Assembly (NCBI RefSeq): GCF_000182745.2
Contig: NC_016027.1
Span: forward strand, 1,665,501-1,729,500
Direction of reading: 5' to 3'
DNA from: Komagataeibacter medellinensis NBRC 3288
Lineage (GTDB): Bacteria; Pseudomonadota; Alphaproteobacteria; Acetobacterales; Acetobacteraceae
Length of the DNA: 64,000 bases
Shown: in pieces, positions 17,985 through 27,101 of the stretch
How the letters are laid out: every line of letters starts with the position of its first letter
How positions within the stretch are numbered: position 1 is the stretch's first letter
The notes under the pieces: generated by a model
Databases searched by the model: none
What the model saw: only the letters and a program-made list of their open reading frames with translations
What the model was told of the DNA's origin: nothing
Made by a program: the position numbers and the translations under genes

Positions 17985-19454
17985 CTAGACATGAACAGCA
18001 GGGCACCTGCCCTGCCAGAAATTTCCCTCCATGGCGCGCTCGATCTGTGCCGCAAGTTGCAGCAATGTACCATCATTTGCCTGCCGGGTCTGGAAATGCA
18101 TGCCCAACGGCACCCCAGATGACTGCCATGCCAGCGGCAATGAGATGCCGGGGGTACCCGTCAGACTGGCCAGCGGGGTGTAGGAAAAGATCTCCCATAG
18201 CTCATAGAACCAGTTCAGCACATCGGGGTTGTCACTCAGTGTAAGGTATTTTTTATGGCCAAGGCGGGGCGTGGGTTTGGCAAAGGTGGGTGTCAGGATG
18301 ATGTCCCAGTTTTCGTAAAACTGGCCCAGTGTACGCGATACCCTGTTAAAGACATCCTGCATCTTCCACCGCTCGCTGTAGGACATATCTATGCCCTTTT
18401 CCCATATCCTGATGTTTATGGGTTCGACTTCATCGTCCGATGGCCGGATCAGTCCCCTTTTGTCCAACATGTTCTGTATGAACTGGGCAAAGTTTCCAAT
18501 ATAACAGGTGGTCTGGGCAGAAAATGCCTCTTCAAAATCAATATCGGGCTGCACCCACTCAACCTGGTGCCCCAGTTCCTTCAGAAAGCCCGCCACCCTT
18601 TCCAATTCGGTAACAAAATGCGGGTCTGCCTGATATTGACCCCAATGATGCGAAACCGCGATACGCAGCGGTCGCGGGTCTTTTGTAATCAGGCTGGTAT
18701 AGGATGCGTCACTTTTCCAGTAAGGCATGAACTCACCCGGTGCCCCGCCACGGCAACTGTCGATGAAAAGCGCTGTATCACGCACGGTACGGCTTACACA
18801 GCCCTGCGTGGAAACATAACCCGTAATATCGGACATGGTCGGTGCTATGGAAAAGACGCCCCGCGAACATTTGATCCCGACCAATCCCTGCGCACCTGCG
18901 GGAATGCGGATTGATCCGCCGCCATCGGTTGCATGGGCAAGGGGCACGATACCGGATGCAACGGACACTGCGGCGCCAGCGGAAGAACCGAATGTTGTAT
19001 AGTCCGGGTTCCATGGATTGCGGACAACATAGATATCTGGATTTTCCACCGAACCACAGACCCCGAATTCCGGCACGGCCGAACGCCCGATGATGTTCAA
19101 CCCCGCCTGGCGGATCCGGGATGTAAGGAACGCATCCCGCGTGGGTCTGTTGTTTTTGAGGAATCGCGAACCCTGTTCCTGCAACCGGCCTTTCAGCGTT
19201 GGGCCAAGATCCTTGATCAGGAAAGGAACACCACGAAAAGCGCCATCAAGGCATGTTCCATCCGTTTCAGGCCTGGCCACCGCATCCTCGAACACTTCAA
19301 TGACACCGCCCACCTGGGGGACGATCCGCATGCTGGCCTGACAGGCCTGCCGCGCCAGTTCGGCAGGCGTGCACGCGCCCTGTGCAATGCGTTCCGCCAA
19401 CCGGGTTGCATCACTGGCAAACCACTCATCCCAGTTCATTGGCATTGTCATCAT
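17985..19454 (-). CDS. Amidase (amidase-signature family), intact
   Basis: 489 aa, the normal family length. The Ser-Ser-Lys triad is complete: Lys in FLIKDLGP, cis-Ser in GSSAGAAVSVASG, nucleophile Ser in DGGGSIRIPAGAQGLVGIK. Hydrolyses a C-N amide bond; family members act on aryl, aliphatic or cyclic amides. No signal peptide, so cytoplasmic. It is divergent from a LysR gene 306 bp away, the usual arrangement for local regulation. It may have replaced the function of the broken amidase at 14022-16422, though the two are not close copies. Several Met starts are clustered at the N-terminus. Confidence 0.92.
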   Translation of the reverse strand: MMTMPMNWDEWFASDATRLAERIAQGACTPAELARQACQASMRIVPQVGGVIEVFEDAVARPETDGTCLDGAFRGVPFLIKDLGPTLKGRLQEQGSRFLKNNRPTRDAFLTSRIRQAGLNIIGRSAVPEFGVCGSVENPDIYVVRNPWNPDYTTFGSSAGAAVSVASGIVPLAHATDGGGSIRIPAGAQGLVGIKCSRGVFSIAPTMSDITGYVSTQGCVSRTVRDTALFIDSCRGGAPGEFMPYWKSDASYTSLITKDPRPLRIAVSHHWGQYQADPHFVTELERVAGFLKELGHQVEWVQPDIDFEEAFSAQTTCYIGNFAQFIQNMLDKRGLIRPSDDEVEPINIRIWEKGIDMSYSERWKMQDVFNRVSRTLGQFYENWDIILTPTFAKPTPRLGHKKYLTLSDNPDVLNWFYELWEIFSYTPLASLTGTPGISLPLAWQSSGVPLGMHFQTRQANDGTLLQLAAQIERAMEGNFWQGRCPAVHV

Positions 19455-19760
19455 CGATATCCAGTTTTCTCTATATTATCAGTAAAAATAACCAAAAACG
19501 TATTTTCTGCCAACCAAACAGGGCAAGCTCCCGCCGTATTGAGCGGTGTCATCTCATGTCTCTACGGATCCATGACCCTTTCCTTGCCAAGGTTTCCATG
19601 ACCTGCCGCATGGTAGAAACAGCAGACGTAACGCAGTGCAGGCCGACTTTCGGGCGGCCATAAGCCACCATGGTATTTTCATGAAAAACATATTGCGGTA
19701 AAACAACAATTATGATGACACTACGCTACGGTTTTCGATCCACAGCGCTGAGAAACATCA
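19455..19760. other. Divergent promoter region, amidase and LysR gene
   Basis: 306 bp without a gene. It should hold both promoters and the LysR operator. I see AT-rich blocks near 19480-19510 and 19675-19720 but no unambiguous T-N11-A palindrome. Confidence 0.4.
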
Positions 19761-20693
19761 ATGCACATGAGAGCTTTCGATTACCTGCGCGTCATTGCTG
19801 AAATCGGATCCTTACGTGGTGCAGCACAGAAAATCGGTATCACTGCCACAGCCCTGAGCCGACAGATCGAACACCTTGAATATTATTTCCGGGTCAAGCT
19901 GCTTGAACGTGACCAGCGCGGCATACGCCTTACACCAGCAGGCAACATCGTGGTGGAAACGGCGGAGAAAGTCCTGCATGAACTGGACAATACCCAGAAG
20001 CGGGTGGATGATCTCAAAGGCCTCAGAAGCGGACTTGTAAACATCCGTGTTTCGTCCAGCACATTGACCACCATGATGGCCCCCGCGCTTCTATCCCTTA
20101 ATGATGAATATCCCGGTCTTCGTTTTCTGGTAGAAGTCTCATCCGCACCCTTGGTGGGCGAAGCCCTTGTTGCAGGCAAGGCAGATCTGGGACTGACCAT
20201 CTTTGCCCCTGACCTGTCTGAACTGACCCTGTGCAAACGCCTGCCTGTTGTTCATTCGGCCATCATGGCCCCGAGCCACCCTCTCAGTAAGAATACCATG
20301 ATTTCGCTGCATGACCTGACGCATCATACATTGTCCATCCCTGACAGTGCTTATTTTGTCCGGCGTGCCTTTGACCGTGCTGTGAAATCAAATGGCATCT
20401 CACTTGATCCTGTATTCATAACAGGTGCGTTTGAACTACAGATCGAACTGGCCCTGTGTGGACGGGCCATTCTTTTCCTGCCTGAGTTCTCCTGCCACAA
20501 TTACATCATGAACGGGCAGTTATGCGCCGTACCGCTAACGCACGACCTGCAGGTCCCCACCTCGCTCGACCTGCTCAAGGCATCGCATAAATCCCTGTCC
20601 ACCGCCGCACGGATTGTCAGTACCAGAATTGGCGAAATCATGACAAGAATGGGCAATAACCAGATCGTATCAACCCGCGCCCTATCTTTATAA
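19761..20693 (+). CDS. LysR-family transcriptional regulator
   Basis: 310 aa. The N-terminal winged HTH (about residues 4-63) reads FDYLRVIAEIGSLRGAAQKI and LERDQRGIRLTPAG, the LysR consensus; residues 90-300 form the periplasmic-binding-like effector domain. Divergently placed from the intact amidase, so it most likely controls that gene and possibly the neighbouring transporter and aldolase. Effector unknown. Confidence 0.92.
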   Translation: MHMRAFDYLRVIAEIGSLRGAAQKIGITATALSRQIEHLEYYFRVKLLERDQRGIRLTPAGNIVVETAEKVLHELDNTQKRVDDLKGLRSGLVNIRVSSSTLTTMMAPALLSLNDEYPGLRFLVEVSSAPLVGEALVAGKADLGLTIFAPDLSELTLCKRLPVVHSAIMAPSHPLSKNTMISLHDLTHHTLSIPDSAYFVRRAFDRAVKSNGISLDPVFITGAFELQIELALCGRAILFLPEFSCHNYIMNGQLCAVPLTHDLQVPTSLDLLKASHKSLSTAARIVSTRIGEIMTRMGNNQIVSTRALSL

Positions 20694-20720
20694 GGGAGAG
20701 GCCGCATCAACGCCTTATCT

Positions 20721-22124
20721 TCAAAACAACTCTCTGCGTTGCTTCACCGTGTCCGAAGCTCTGGTCGCAAAGCCCAGTGCCACCAGGCTGGTATTGAGCA
20801 GCAGACCGATAAAACCGACATTCATGTTTTCCACTGACACATCGAAAAATGCAAGACCGATCGCCAGCACTTCACCTGCAAGAAAACCGGCCGTGACAAA
20901 ACCGGTTGAGACATTCAGTCCGAGGCCTATGCACATCATTGCGGGAAACAGCTGAACGACCCCCAAATAATAAACCGTTGTCAGCACCGGCATGAGTGCT
21001 GAAAAGCGCATGGCCGTATAAACGCAAAAGACCAGATACAGCGTGATCACGACCTTGGCGCAGTTTTTCTGCCGCATGTCGGGAAGCCCATGCATCAGGT
21101 TACGCGAAACCAGCGAACCGATACACAGGCACACACCAGCCAGCACGACAAGACCGGACAGGGCACAGGCCGCAGTCACAAGGCCAAACCCCCAGGCAGG
21201 CAGAAGGGCCATGGCAACATCAATAAAAACCGTATTTTTTCCGCTCAGGGGCAGGTTTACGGCGCTGGCATAAAGCGCGCAGAGCAGCAGGAGCGGGAAC
21301 ATCAACATATAAAGCGGCATGAGGATCTGGTTACGCCGGACAATACTGGCTGACCTTGCCGTAAAAACGAAAGGGATGGTCTGCGGTGCGACACAGAAGC
21401 CGAGGGCCTGTATAAGGATGGTGGTTATCGTATGCATGTTATCGCGCTGCGTAGCCAGCGGCATAGCGCGACTGGCCTGAACAAGGGCATGCCATGAAGA
21501 ATGGTACAGGACGGCAATACTGATGAATACAATGGCAAGAATAACGATACTGTCCTTGATCGCAGATACAAACGCCGGTGCACGGACACCAGAAAGAGCC
21601 AGCCATGAAAAGGTCAGCACCGCGCAGCCACCGGCAATGACTGATGGGGAAAAAGGCCAGTGAAATTCACCGATTGTGGCGATCAGACCCGCCATCTGGA
21701 GTTCACCAAGCGGCAACAGGAAAAGGATGGCGCTCAGGGTAACGGCAACTTCAAGAAAACGGCTTGAGAAGTAGCTCCTGAACAGATCGGCAAATGTCAG
21801 CGCATTCTCACGCCTGCCCGCCTTCCAGATCAGGGGATTGAGGAAATACCCCACAGGGTAGGCCAGAACAATGTAACCTAGGAACCAGCCGACAAAGGGT
21901 ATGCCCTCATGCCAGGCGGCAGCCGGAAACCCCATGATACTGCCAATGCTGTAGGTCTCCCCCACGGTCAGCAGAAAAACCAGGAGCCCGCCAAACTGGC
22001 CAGATGCGGCAAAGAAGTCCTGAGTGTTCTGGTGGGCATGGTTACGCCGCGACAGGAGCGCCACAAAAAAGGACAGTGCGATAATGGCAATAAAAACCGC
22101 CGAAGCCATCCACATGTCAGTCAT
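20721..22124 (-). CDS. Sodium:solute symporter (SSS family)
   Basis: 467 aa from the ATG at 22124, which removes a non-membrane 61-residue extension that overlaps the upstream gene. About 13 hydrophobic segments; the early TVGETYSIGSIMGFPAAAW and GYFLNP segments fit the SSS core. Imports an organic solute with Na+ through the inner membrane. Its start overlaps the DUF3311 gene by 8 nt (ATGACTGA), a common pairing for this transporter group. Within the accessory block it is the likely inner-membrane importer. Confidence 0.9.
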   Translation of the reverse strand: MTDMWMASAVFIAIIALSFFVALLSRRNHAHQNTQDFFAASGQFGGLLVFLLTVGETYSIGSIMGFPAAAWHEGIPFVGWFLGYIVLAYPVGYFLNPLIWKAGRRENALTFADLFRSYFSSRFLEVAVTLSAILFLLPLGELQMAGLIATIGEFHWPFSPSVIAGGCAVLTFSWLALSGVRAPAFVSAIKDSIVILAIVFISIAVLYHSSWHALVQASRAMPLATQRDNMHTITTILIQALGFCVAPQTIPFVFTARSASIVRRNQILMPLYMLMFPLLLLCALYASAVNLPLSGKNTVFIDVAMALLPAWGFGLVTAACALSGLVVLAGVCLCIGSLVSRNLMHGLPDMRQKNCAKVVITLYLVFCVYTAMRFSALMPVLTTVYYLGVVQLFPAMMCIGLGLNVSTGFVTAGFLAGEVLAIGLAFFDVSVENMNVGFIGLLLNTSLVALGFATRASDTVKQRRELF

Positions 22125-22326
22125 CCTTATCCTGCCGGTCCGATTTTTCCATTTTCCATGCCACTGCCATGCACAGGGATGTAAGTGGAAGACATGCAAA
22201 CAGCCAGGCCAGGGCAGCGGGAATGCCCGCGATGGCAAGATGGCTTGAGGAAAGCCAGGGAAGTGGCCCCAGCACAGCCAGAAATGGAAGGACAAGGCCC
22301 ACTGCAAGGCAGGAACGTGCTGACAT
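22117..22326 (-). CDS. DUF3311-like small membrane subunit
   Basis: 69 aa with two hydrophobic helices (LAVGLVLPFLAVLGPLPWL and IPAALAWLFACLPLTSLCMAV) and a charged tail. DUF3311 proteins are encoded immediately before SSS transporters and are thought to be accessory subunits. The stop overlaps the transporter start by 8 nt, implying coupled translation. Confidence 0.75.
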   Translation of the reverse strand: MSARSCLAVGLVLPFLAVLGPLPWLSSSHLAIAGIPAALAWLFACLPLTSLCMAVAWKMEKSDRQDKDD

Positions 22327-23241
22327 TGTGAATCATATCCTTTCCTTTTTTACAAAACGGTACAAGCGTGCACACAATTACAATAAGAACATTTCATCAG
22401 AATTCCGTTTTTCAAATCATTCATGATGGTATTAAGCATCGGTCCTGTTCTTATAATCCTGCAGCGATGCTGGACTATCCTACATGGTCCCCTACCGTGT
22501 TAAATATCGTATTCTTGTGCGCACCCTGCCTCATAAAATGTTATAGACAGGAATAAACCGATATCGTAACATTTAAATATGTACCCAACCCAACAAAATG
22601 ATGGCGGTTGGCAGACGGGCCCTCATCTCCTGTACCAATAAGAGATGCCAACACCTTTGAACCCCTACCCCTTACAACGACGCATGCTCTCACCCTTGCG
22701 CGTAATTATCCCATCGCTGGGTGGAGCCGAACTGCATATCGTTTATGGTTGCGGGACAGTAACGCCAACCCTTCTCGACAGCCGGACATGACGCTCGACG
22801 CTGGAAAGCGGTCTCCGCGCCAAATAGGATAAATGCACGCGCAAGCAGGGCCAAATCTGAATATCGCTGGGACACCTACTGGGCCTGCGCATGTCACACC
22901 AGCCAGTCGAAACTGATCGCGCCGAGCACAAATGCCTCGTCGCCGCCATTCAGGCGGCGACGGAGGTGAGCATTGAACCGGCTTATGCTGATTACGCTCA
23001 TACAGGCGAAAAGCCTGCCGAAGCGGCATGGACGCTGGGGGCATTCTGGAGGTTGCCAGATTGACCGAAGCCAGACATGGTTTCATCCTGCTACCGCGCC
23101 GATGAGTATTTAAATATTTCGCGCTTTATGATTCAAAACCAGAAATTATTACTGAAATCTCTGTCGAATTTTTCATGCGCAGGAATATATTTATACTTCA
23201 TCAGGCTACTTAATACCCACCAAAGGCTATCCATCCTGAAC
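22327..23241. other. 915-bp stretch without an intact gene; possible coding relics
   Basis: 22327-22600 is AT-rich upstream DNA of the symporter pair and includes TATCGTAACAT (22562-22572). From about 22608 to 23064 the plus strand turns GC-richer and shows broken reading frames with coding-like composition: one ends at 22832, another open frame ends at a TGA at 23062-23064 (...HTGEKPAEAAWTLGAFWRLPD). I recognise no family. This looks like a decayed gene. From 23070 the DNA is AT-rich again. Confidence 0.4.
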
Positions 23242-24693
23242 TTAAGATGGCTGTTCAACCCGAAACCGGGCGGTTGCGGTATCACACATGTAAGCCTGCA
23301 TCGGCGTAGTCGGGTTCCGGGCCAGTTCATCGACTGAACGGATAATGAAATCCGCCTTGTCATCACTCATCAACGCACAGAAATTCAGGCGCGTCCAACC
23401 CGGTTTCCTGATTTCATCACCATTCAGGATAGCCTGACGCAGGGTATCGGAATGCTTCCTGCTGATAGCAAGCAGATTATGGGCATAGGGGCCAGCGCAG
23501 GCACATCCGCCACGGGCCTGGATTCCATACAGGTCGGATAGCATGCGGGTAAACAGTTGCTGGTGCACCATATTGCCGGCCCCGTCCGTATGCACGCGGA
23601 AAGAAAATATAGGCAAATAGCGCTGTGCCCGGGCATTACCCACGATTTCGATATGCGGGTTCTGCCGCCAGACCTGCTCCGCACGGGTGCGCAGGGCATG
23701 GTGGCGCGCATCCAGCCAGTGCTCACCCATCGCATCCTTGACAAGAAAGGCCAGCGCCGCACGGATATTGCCAATGACGTTCGGCGTGCCCGCTTCTTCC
23801 CGGCTTTCAAGGCTGGTGGCATAATCATGCCCCCAGGGTGAGACAAACCGTACCGTACCACCACCGGTAAGGACCGGTCGCGTGCGTGCAACCACCGCAT
23901 CGCGTACAATCATGATACCCGATGCTGCTGGCCCCCCCACGAATTTATGCGCCGAGATAACAACAGCGTCCTTCTCATACACCGTACCCGCCCGCATGCT
24001 GATGGGCAGATAGGGGCCGCCACCCGCGTAATCCCATACCGCCAGCGCACCATGGGATTTGAGCACCTTTGTGACCGCATCCACATCTGTAATAATGCCC
24101 GTTACGTTGGATGCGGCCGAGAAGGCGCCAATCCGCAGGCGCGCGGGATCGGTTTCGGCCAGCGCCCTGTCAAGTTGCTCCAGGTCCGGACCACCACAGG
24201 CAGCCTCACCAATGGTAATGACCTCTGCCCCGCTTTCGCGCCATGGCAGGATGTTGGAATGATGTTCATACGGGCCGATAAATACCACAGGTCGCCTGCT
24301 GGCTTCCACAGCTTCCGGTACCCCCAGCAAATGCACCAGTCGGTTAAGCCCCTCTGTGGCGCCTGAACCGCAGAACACGGTGGAAAACCCCTCTCCCGCG
24401 CCGCACAGCCGGGCAATATGCGCACGCGCTGCCTGGCGTATGCGGGTCATGTAACTGCCGCAGAAAGAAGCTTCGGTATGGGAGTTGGCATAATAGGGGA
24501 GCACACGCGCCAGCACAAAATCCTCAATCTGCTTTAGCGCCCGGCCCGATGCAACATAATCAGCATAGACAAGGGGCTTTACACCAAATGGGCCAGGAAT
24601 GGGCGCGCCTTCCCCAATCAGTCCCTGACAGAGGCTGTCACGGCCACCGATCCGCAGACCTGCCTCAAAATCCGTAAAAAACGTCTCATCCAT
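23242..24693 (-). CDS. Class V aminotransferase (cysteine desulfurase-like)
   Basis: 483 aa, PLP-dependent. The Schiff-base Lys is Lys250 in VVISAHKFVGGP; YEHHSN (His144) and DYAGGGPYLP (Asp221) are the usual PLP contacts, and a Cys-rich RGGCACAGPYAH near residue 405 sits where SufS-type enzymes have the catalytic Cys. It is longer than SufS/CsdA (about 405-410 aa), so a desulfurase, selenocysteine lyase or related role is open. No suf or isc genes are adjacent. Divergent from an Lrp-family gene 116 bp away, which suggests amino-acid-responsive control. Confidence 0.85.
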   Translation of the reverse strand: MDETFFTDFEAGLRIGGRDSLCQGLIGEGAPIPGPFGVKPLVYADYVASGRALKQIEDFVLARVLPYYANSHTEASFCGSYMTRIRQAARAHIARLCGAGEGFSTVFCGSGATEGLNRLVHLLGVPEAVEASRRPVVFIGPYEHHSNILPWRESGAEVITIGEAACGGPDLEQLDRALAETDPARLRIGAFSAASNVTGIITDVDAVTKVLKSHGALAVWDYAGGGPYLPISMRAGTVYEKDAVVISAHKFVGGPAASGIMIVRDAVVARTRPVLTGGGTVRFVSPWGHDYATSLESREEAGTPNVIGNIRAALAFLVKDAMGEHWLDARHHALRTRAEQVWRQNPHIEIVGNARAQRYLPIFSFRVHTDGAGNMVHQQLFTRMLSDLYGIQARGGCACAGPYAHNLLAISRKHSDTLRQAILNGDEIRKPGWTRLNFCALMSDDKADFIIRSVDELARNPTTPMQAYMCDTATARFRVEQPS

Positions 24694-24809
24694 CTGCGTT
24701 GCCTATCCCTCAAAAAAAGACATTACAGAAAAAGTTTAATTGGATTTAAGGCAATATTTTTTCCTATTTTATCCTATGAATCATGGATTATGTTGTCATA
24801 TGATCCGTT

Positions 24810-25271
24810 ATGGATAAGAAGTTTGATGCTTTTGATCGTGCCATCCTCCGCACCCTACAAAAGGATGCTGGCCTGTCGCAGCGCGAACTGGCCGCCCATG
24901 TCGGGCTGTCACAAAATGCATGCTGGCGGCGGCTTAACGCCCTGCGGGCAGCGGGGCTGGCGGGCAAGCACACCCTGCGACTTGACCCGGTCAAGCTAGG
25001 TCTGGGACTTACGGTTTTTGTCATGATCCGTACGCGCAGCCATTCGCATGAGTGGCTGGAGCGATTTCACAAGGCCGTCAATGACATTCCCAATGTAATC
25101 GATTTCTACCGCATTGCGGGTGACTACGATTACATGCTGAAAATCCTGACACAGGACATGGAAACATTCGACCAGATATATCGCACGCTCATAAGCCGCG
25201 TCGATCTGGATACCGTCACATCCTGTATTGCAATGGAAACCATTGCCGCCAACCGTGACCTACCGATCTGA
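24810..25271 (+). CDS. Lrp/AsnC-family transcriptional regulator
   Basis: 153 aa, normal length. N-terminal HTH (FDRAILRTLQKDAGLSQRELAAHVGLSQNACWRRLNAL, given in part) and a C-terminal RAM ligand-binding domain (IAGDYDYMLKILTQDME). Members sense amino acids. The divergent class V aminotransferase is the obvious target. Confidence 0.92.
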   Translation: MDKKFDAFDRAILRTLQKDAGLSQRELAAHVGLSQNACWRRLNALRAAGLAGKHTLRLDPVKLGLGLTVFVMIRTRSHSHEWLERFHKAVNDIPNVIDFYRIAGDYDYMLKILTQDMETFDQIYRTLISRVDLDTVTSCIAMETIAANRDLPI

Positions 25272-25619
25272 ACGGCGCATATGTCAGGTCTGGCTTGCAT
25301 ATCATGCCACCAGGCGCCACGGCATATGAAAGATATCCCTGCCATACCAGATCCGGCATCCACACCGAGCTTCTGACTGATCACTCTGCAATCCATAGTC
25401 CACGAAGCGCCTGCATGCCCTGAATAACCAGATGATGGCACGACCATCACCCAGTTCCACCTGGTACCAACGGCTATCCCCTTTGACCTTTATGCGCCCA
25501 TTTTCTGAGGCCAATGAACCGGATGGTTTTGGGGAACACGACTAGATTGTTCCACGCGTTACAGTCTGATGTCCTCAAAGAAAATTATAAAACGAAAAAG
25601 CTTCTGATTTCCTATTTCT
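25272..25619. other. Intergenic between convergent genes
   Basis: 348 bp between the ends of the Lrp gene and the porin. A 70-codon minus-strand frame (25302-25514) has no recognised family and no convincing RBS; I do not call it. No clear terminator hairpin is seen. Confidence 0.35.
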
Positions 25620-27017
25620 TCAGAATGTCACGCTGCTATGCAGCCCGAAAATTGCCTCGTCATGCACACGCTGGCCCCTACTGTCGAGGACACCGCCACT
25701 GGGCGACACGATACCCTGAACATCGGGCTGAAGCATGAACCATGGCGTGACCTGCACCTGATAGGTCAGTTCCAGATGATACTCGGTCCCCTGCGCAGGC
25801 TGGCCGGAACGTCGGTCTGCCTGGGCCAGATAGGGACTGGCCGCTCCCAGCCCGGCCCCAAGACCCAGGATATCACCTTCACGTCGAAAAGGTCCCTTCA
25901 GGGCCATACCTCCATCAACCGCATAGACAATCTGGTTACGGTCGGTCTCCGCTGTCCAGTTTCCCCGGATAAAAGCGTCAAGTTCTGTCACCCTTCCGAA
26001 ATGTTGAAGAGTCTGATCAGCCACGCCATAAACTGCCCAGTTGGTTTTATGGTTTCTTTTGAAATCGGACTGATCAGGAAACCGCCCGGTATCAAAATAG
26101 CCGCCGAATTTGTAAGTACCCGTTCTTCCCGATATGTTCTTACGGTATTGGACCTCACCAAAAAAAAGCGCACCTGTATTGAAATTGAACCGTGTTCCGG
26201 CAGGATCGCAGTTCTGGTTCCACGGATCACTTACATTGATGAAGGGAGCGCCGACAGGATTGTCGTCGGCGGCCGCAAACAGAAAATTCCATTGTGGTGA
26301 CAGGGTATAGCGGAACCGTATCGCTGGCGTGGTCACAGGTGATACCGGTCCCTGATCATACAGGTCATTATCAGGCATGATGGGCCATGAAAAAGAGGCA
26401 TTCAGGAAACTCAGCCCAACACTGCTGACCATGAAATCGTGCCCGAGGTCCAGCTTGCCAATCCGAAACGCCAGCCGTTCGCCCAAGAATTTCTGGCTGT
26501 ACCACAGTTCATACAGTCGCCCGTTATCATCCGCCTCGATATTCGAGGTCTGGTTAAAAACATACAGGGGCGTGTTACTGAATGGTCGCCCACGGATTTC
26601 CATGGCGCTAATGTCAAATGTACCCAACGGCAGGCCTGTCAACATGTGCAGATCCGTCACCATTTCAACGGCCGTGGAACCGATATAGTTATTTGATGCC
26701 TGCGCCCCCCCCACAGGGTCGGACCATAATTCGTTCGTATCGGATATGCGGATATCAATTCCCCGTTTCAACAACCAGTCCCGCAATCCGCCCCAACTCC
26801 CGGAAAGATAGGCATGCGGGTCGATATGATCGGGAATATTCTGTTGCGGGGTAACACCTGCGCTTAATACGCTGACGGGAACGGTCTGGGCATATGAGAC
26901 AGGAACCATGGCCCATAAGGTCATTATATAGGATAATAACCAAAGGTGCTTTAGTCTCCATATGCATGCCCCTTCACTGGAACATATCCTTGCAATGTAA
27001 ATCAAAAACGAAATCAT
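25620..27017 (-). CDS. OprB-type carbohydrate-selective porin
   Basis: 465 aa. A signal sequence ending in SYAQ (about residue 44) is followed by YLSGSWGGLRDWLLKRGIDI, the OprB N-terminal signature, and a beta-barrel ending in a terminal Phe (SSVTF). Forms an outer-membrane channel for sugars or polyols. In this block it gives a second outer-membrane entry route beside the TonB receptor. Start is uncertain; Met32 would give a more usual signal peptide length. Confidence 0.9.
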   Translation of the reverse strand: MISFLIYIARICSSEGACIWRLKHLWLLSYIMTLWAMVPVSYAQTVPVSVLSAGVTPQQNIPDHIDPHAYLSGSWGGLRDWLLKRGIDIRISDTNELWSDPVGGAQASNNYIGSTAVEMVTDLHMLTGLPLGTFDISAMEIRGRPFSNTPLYVFNQTSNIEADDNGRLYELWYSQKFLGERLAFRIGKLDLGHDFMVSSVGLSFLNASFSWPIMPDNDLYDQGPVSPVTTPAIRFRYTLSPQWNFLFAAADDNPVGAPFINVSDPWNQNCDPAGTRFNFNTGALFFGEVQYRKNISGRTGTYKFGGYFDTGRFPDQSDFKRNHKTNWAVYGVADQTLQHFGRVTELDAFIRGNWTAETDRNQIVYAVDGGMALKGPFRREGDILGLGAGLGAASPYLAQADRRSGQPAQGTEYHLELTYQVQVTPWFMLQPDVQGIVSPSGGVLDSRGQRVHDEAIFGLHSSVTF

Positions 27018-27101
27018 TTTTCATAATGAACTAGTAATTTATTATTATTAATTCAATATATATATGATGCCAAGAGAAATAATACAACCACTTCTTATTC
27101 T

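Noticed and set aside
25302-25514. 70-codon minus-strand ORF between convergent genes
   Set aside because: No RBS, no family, unusual composition; not supported as a gene.
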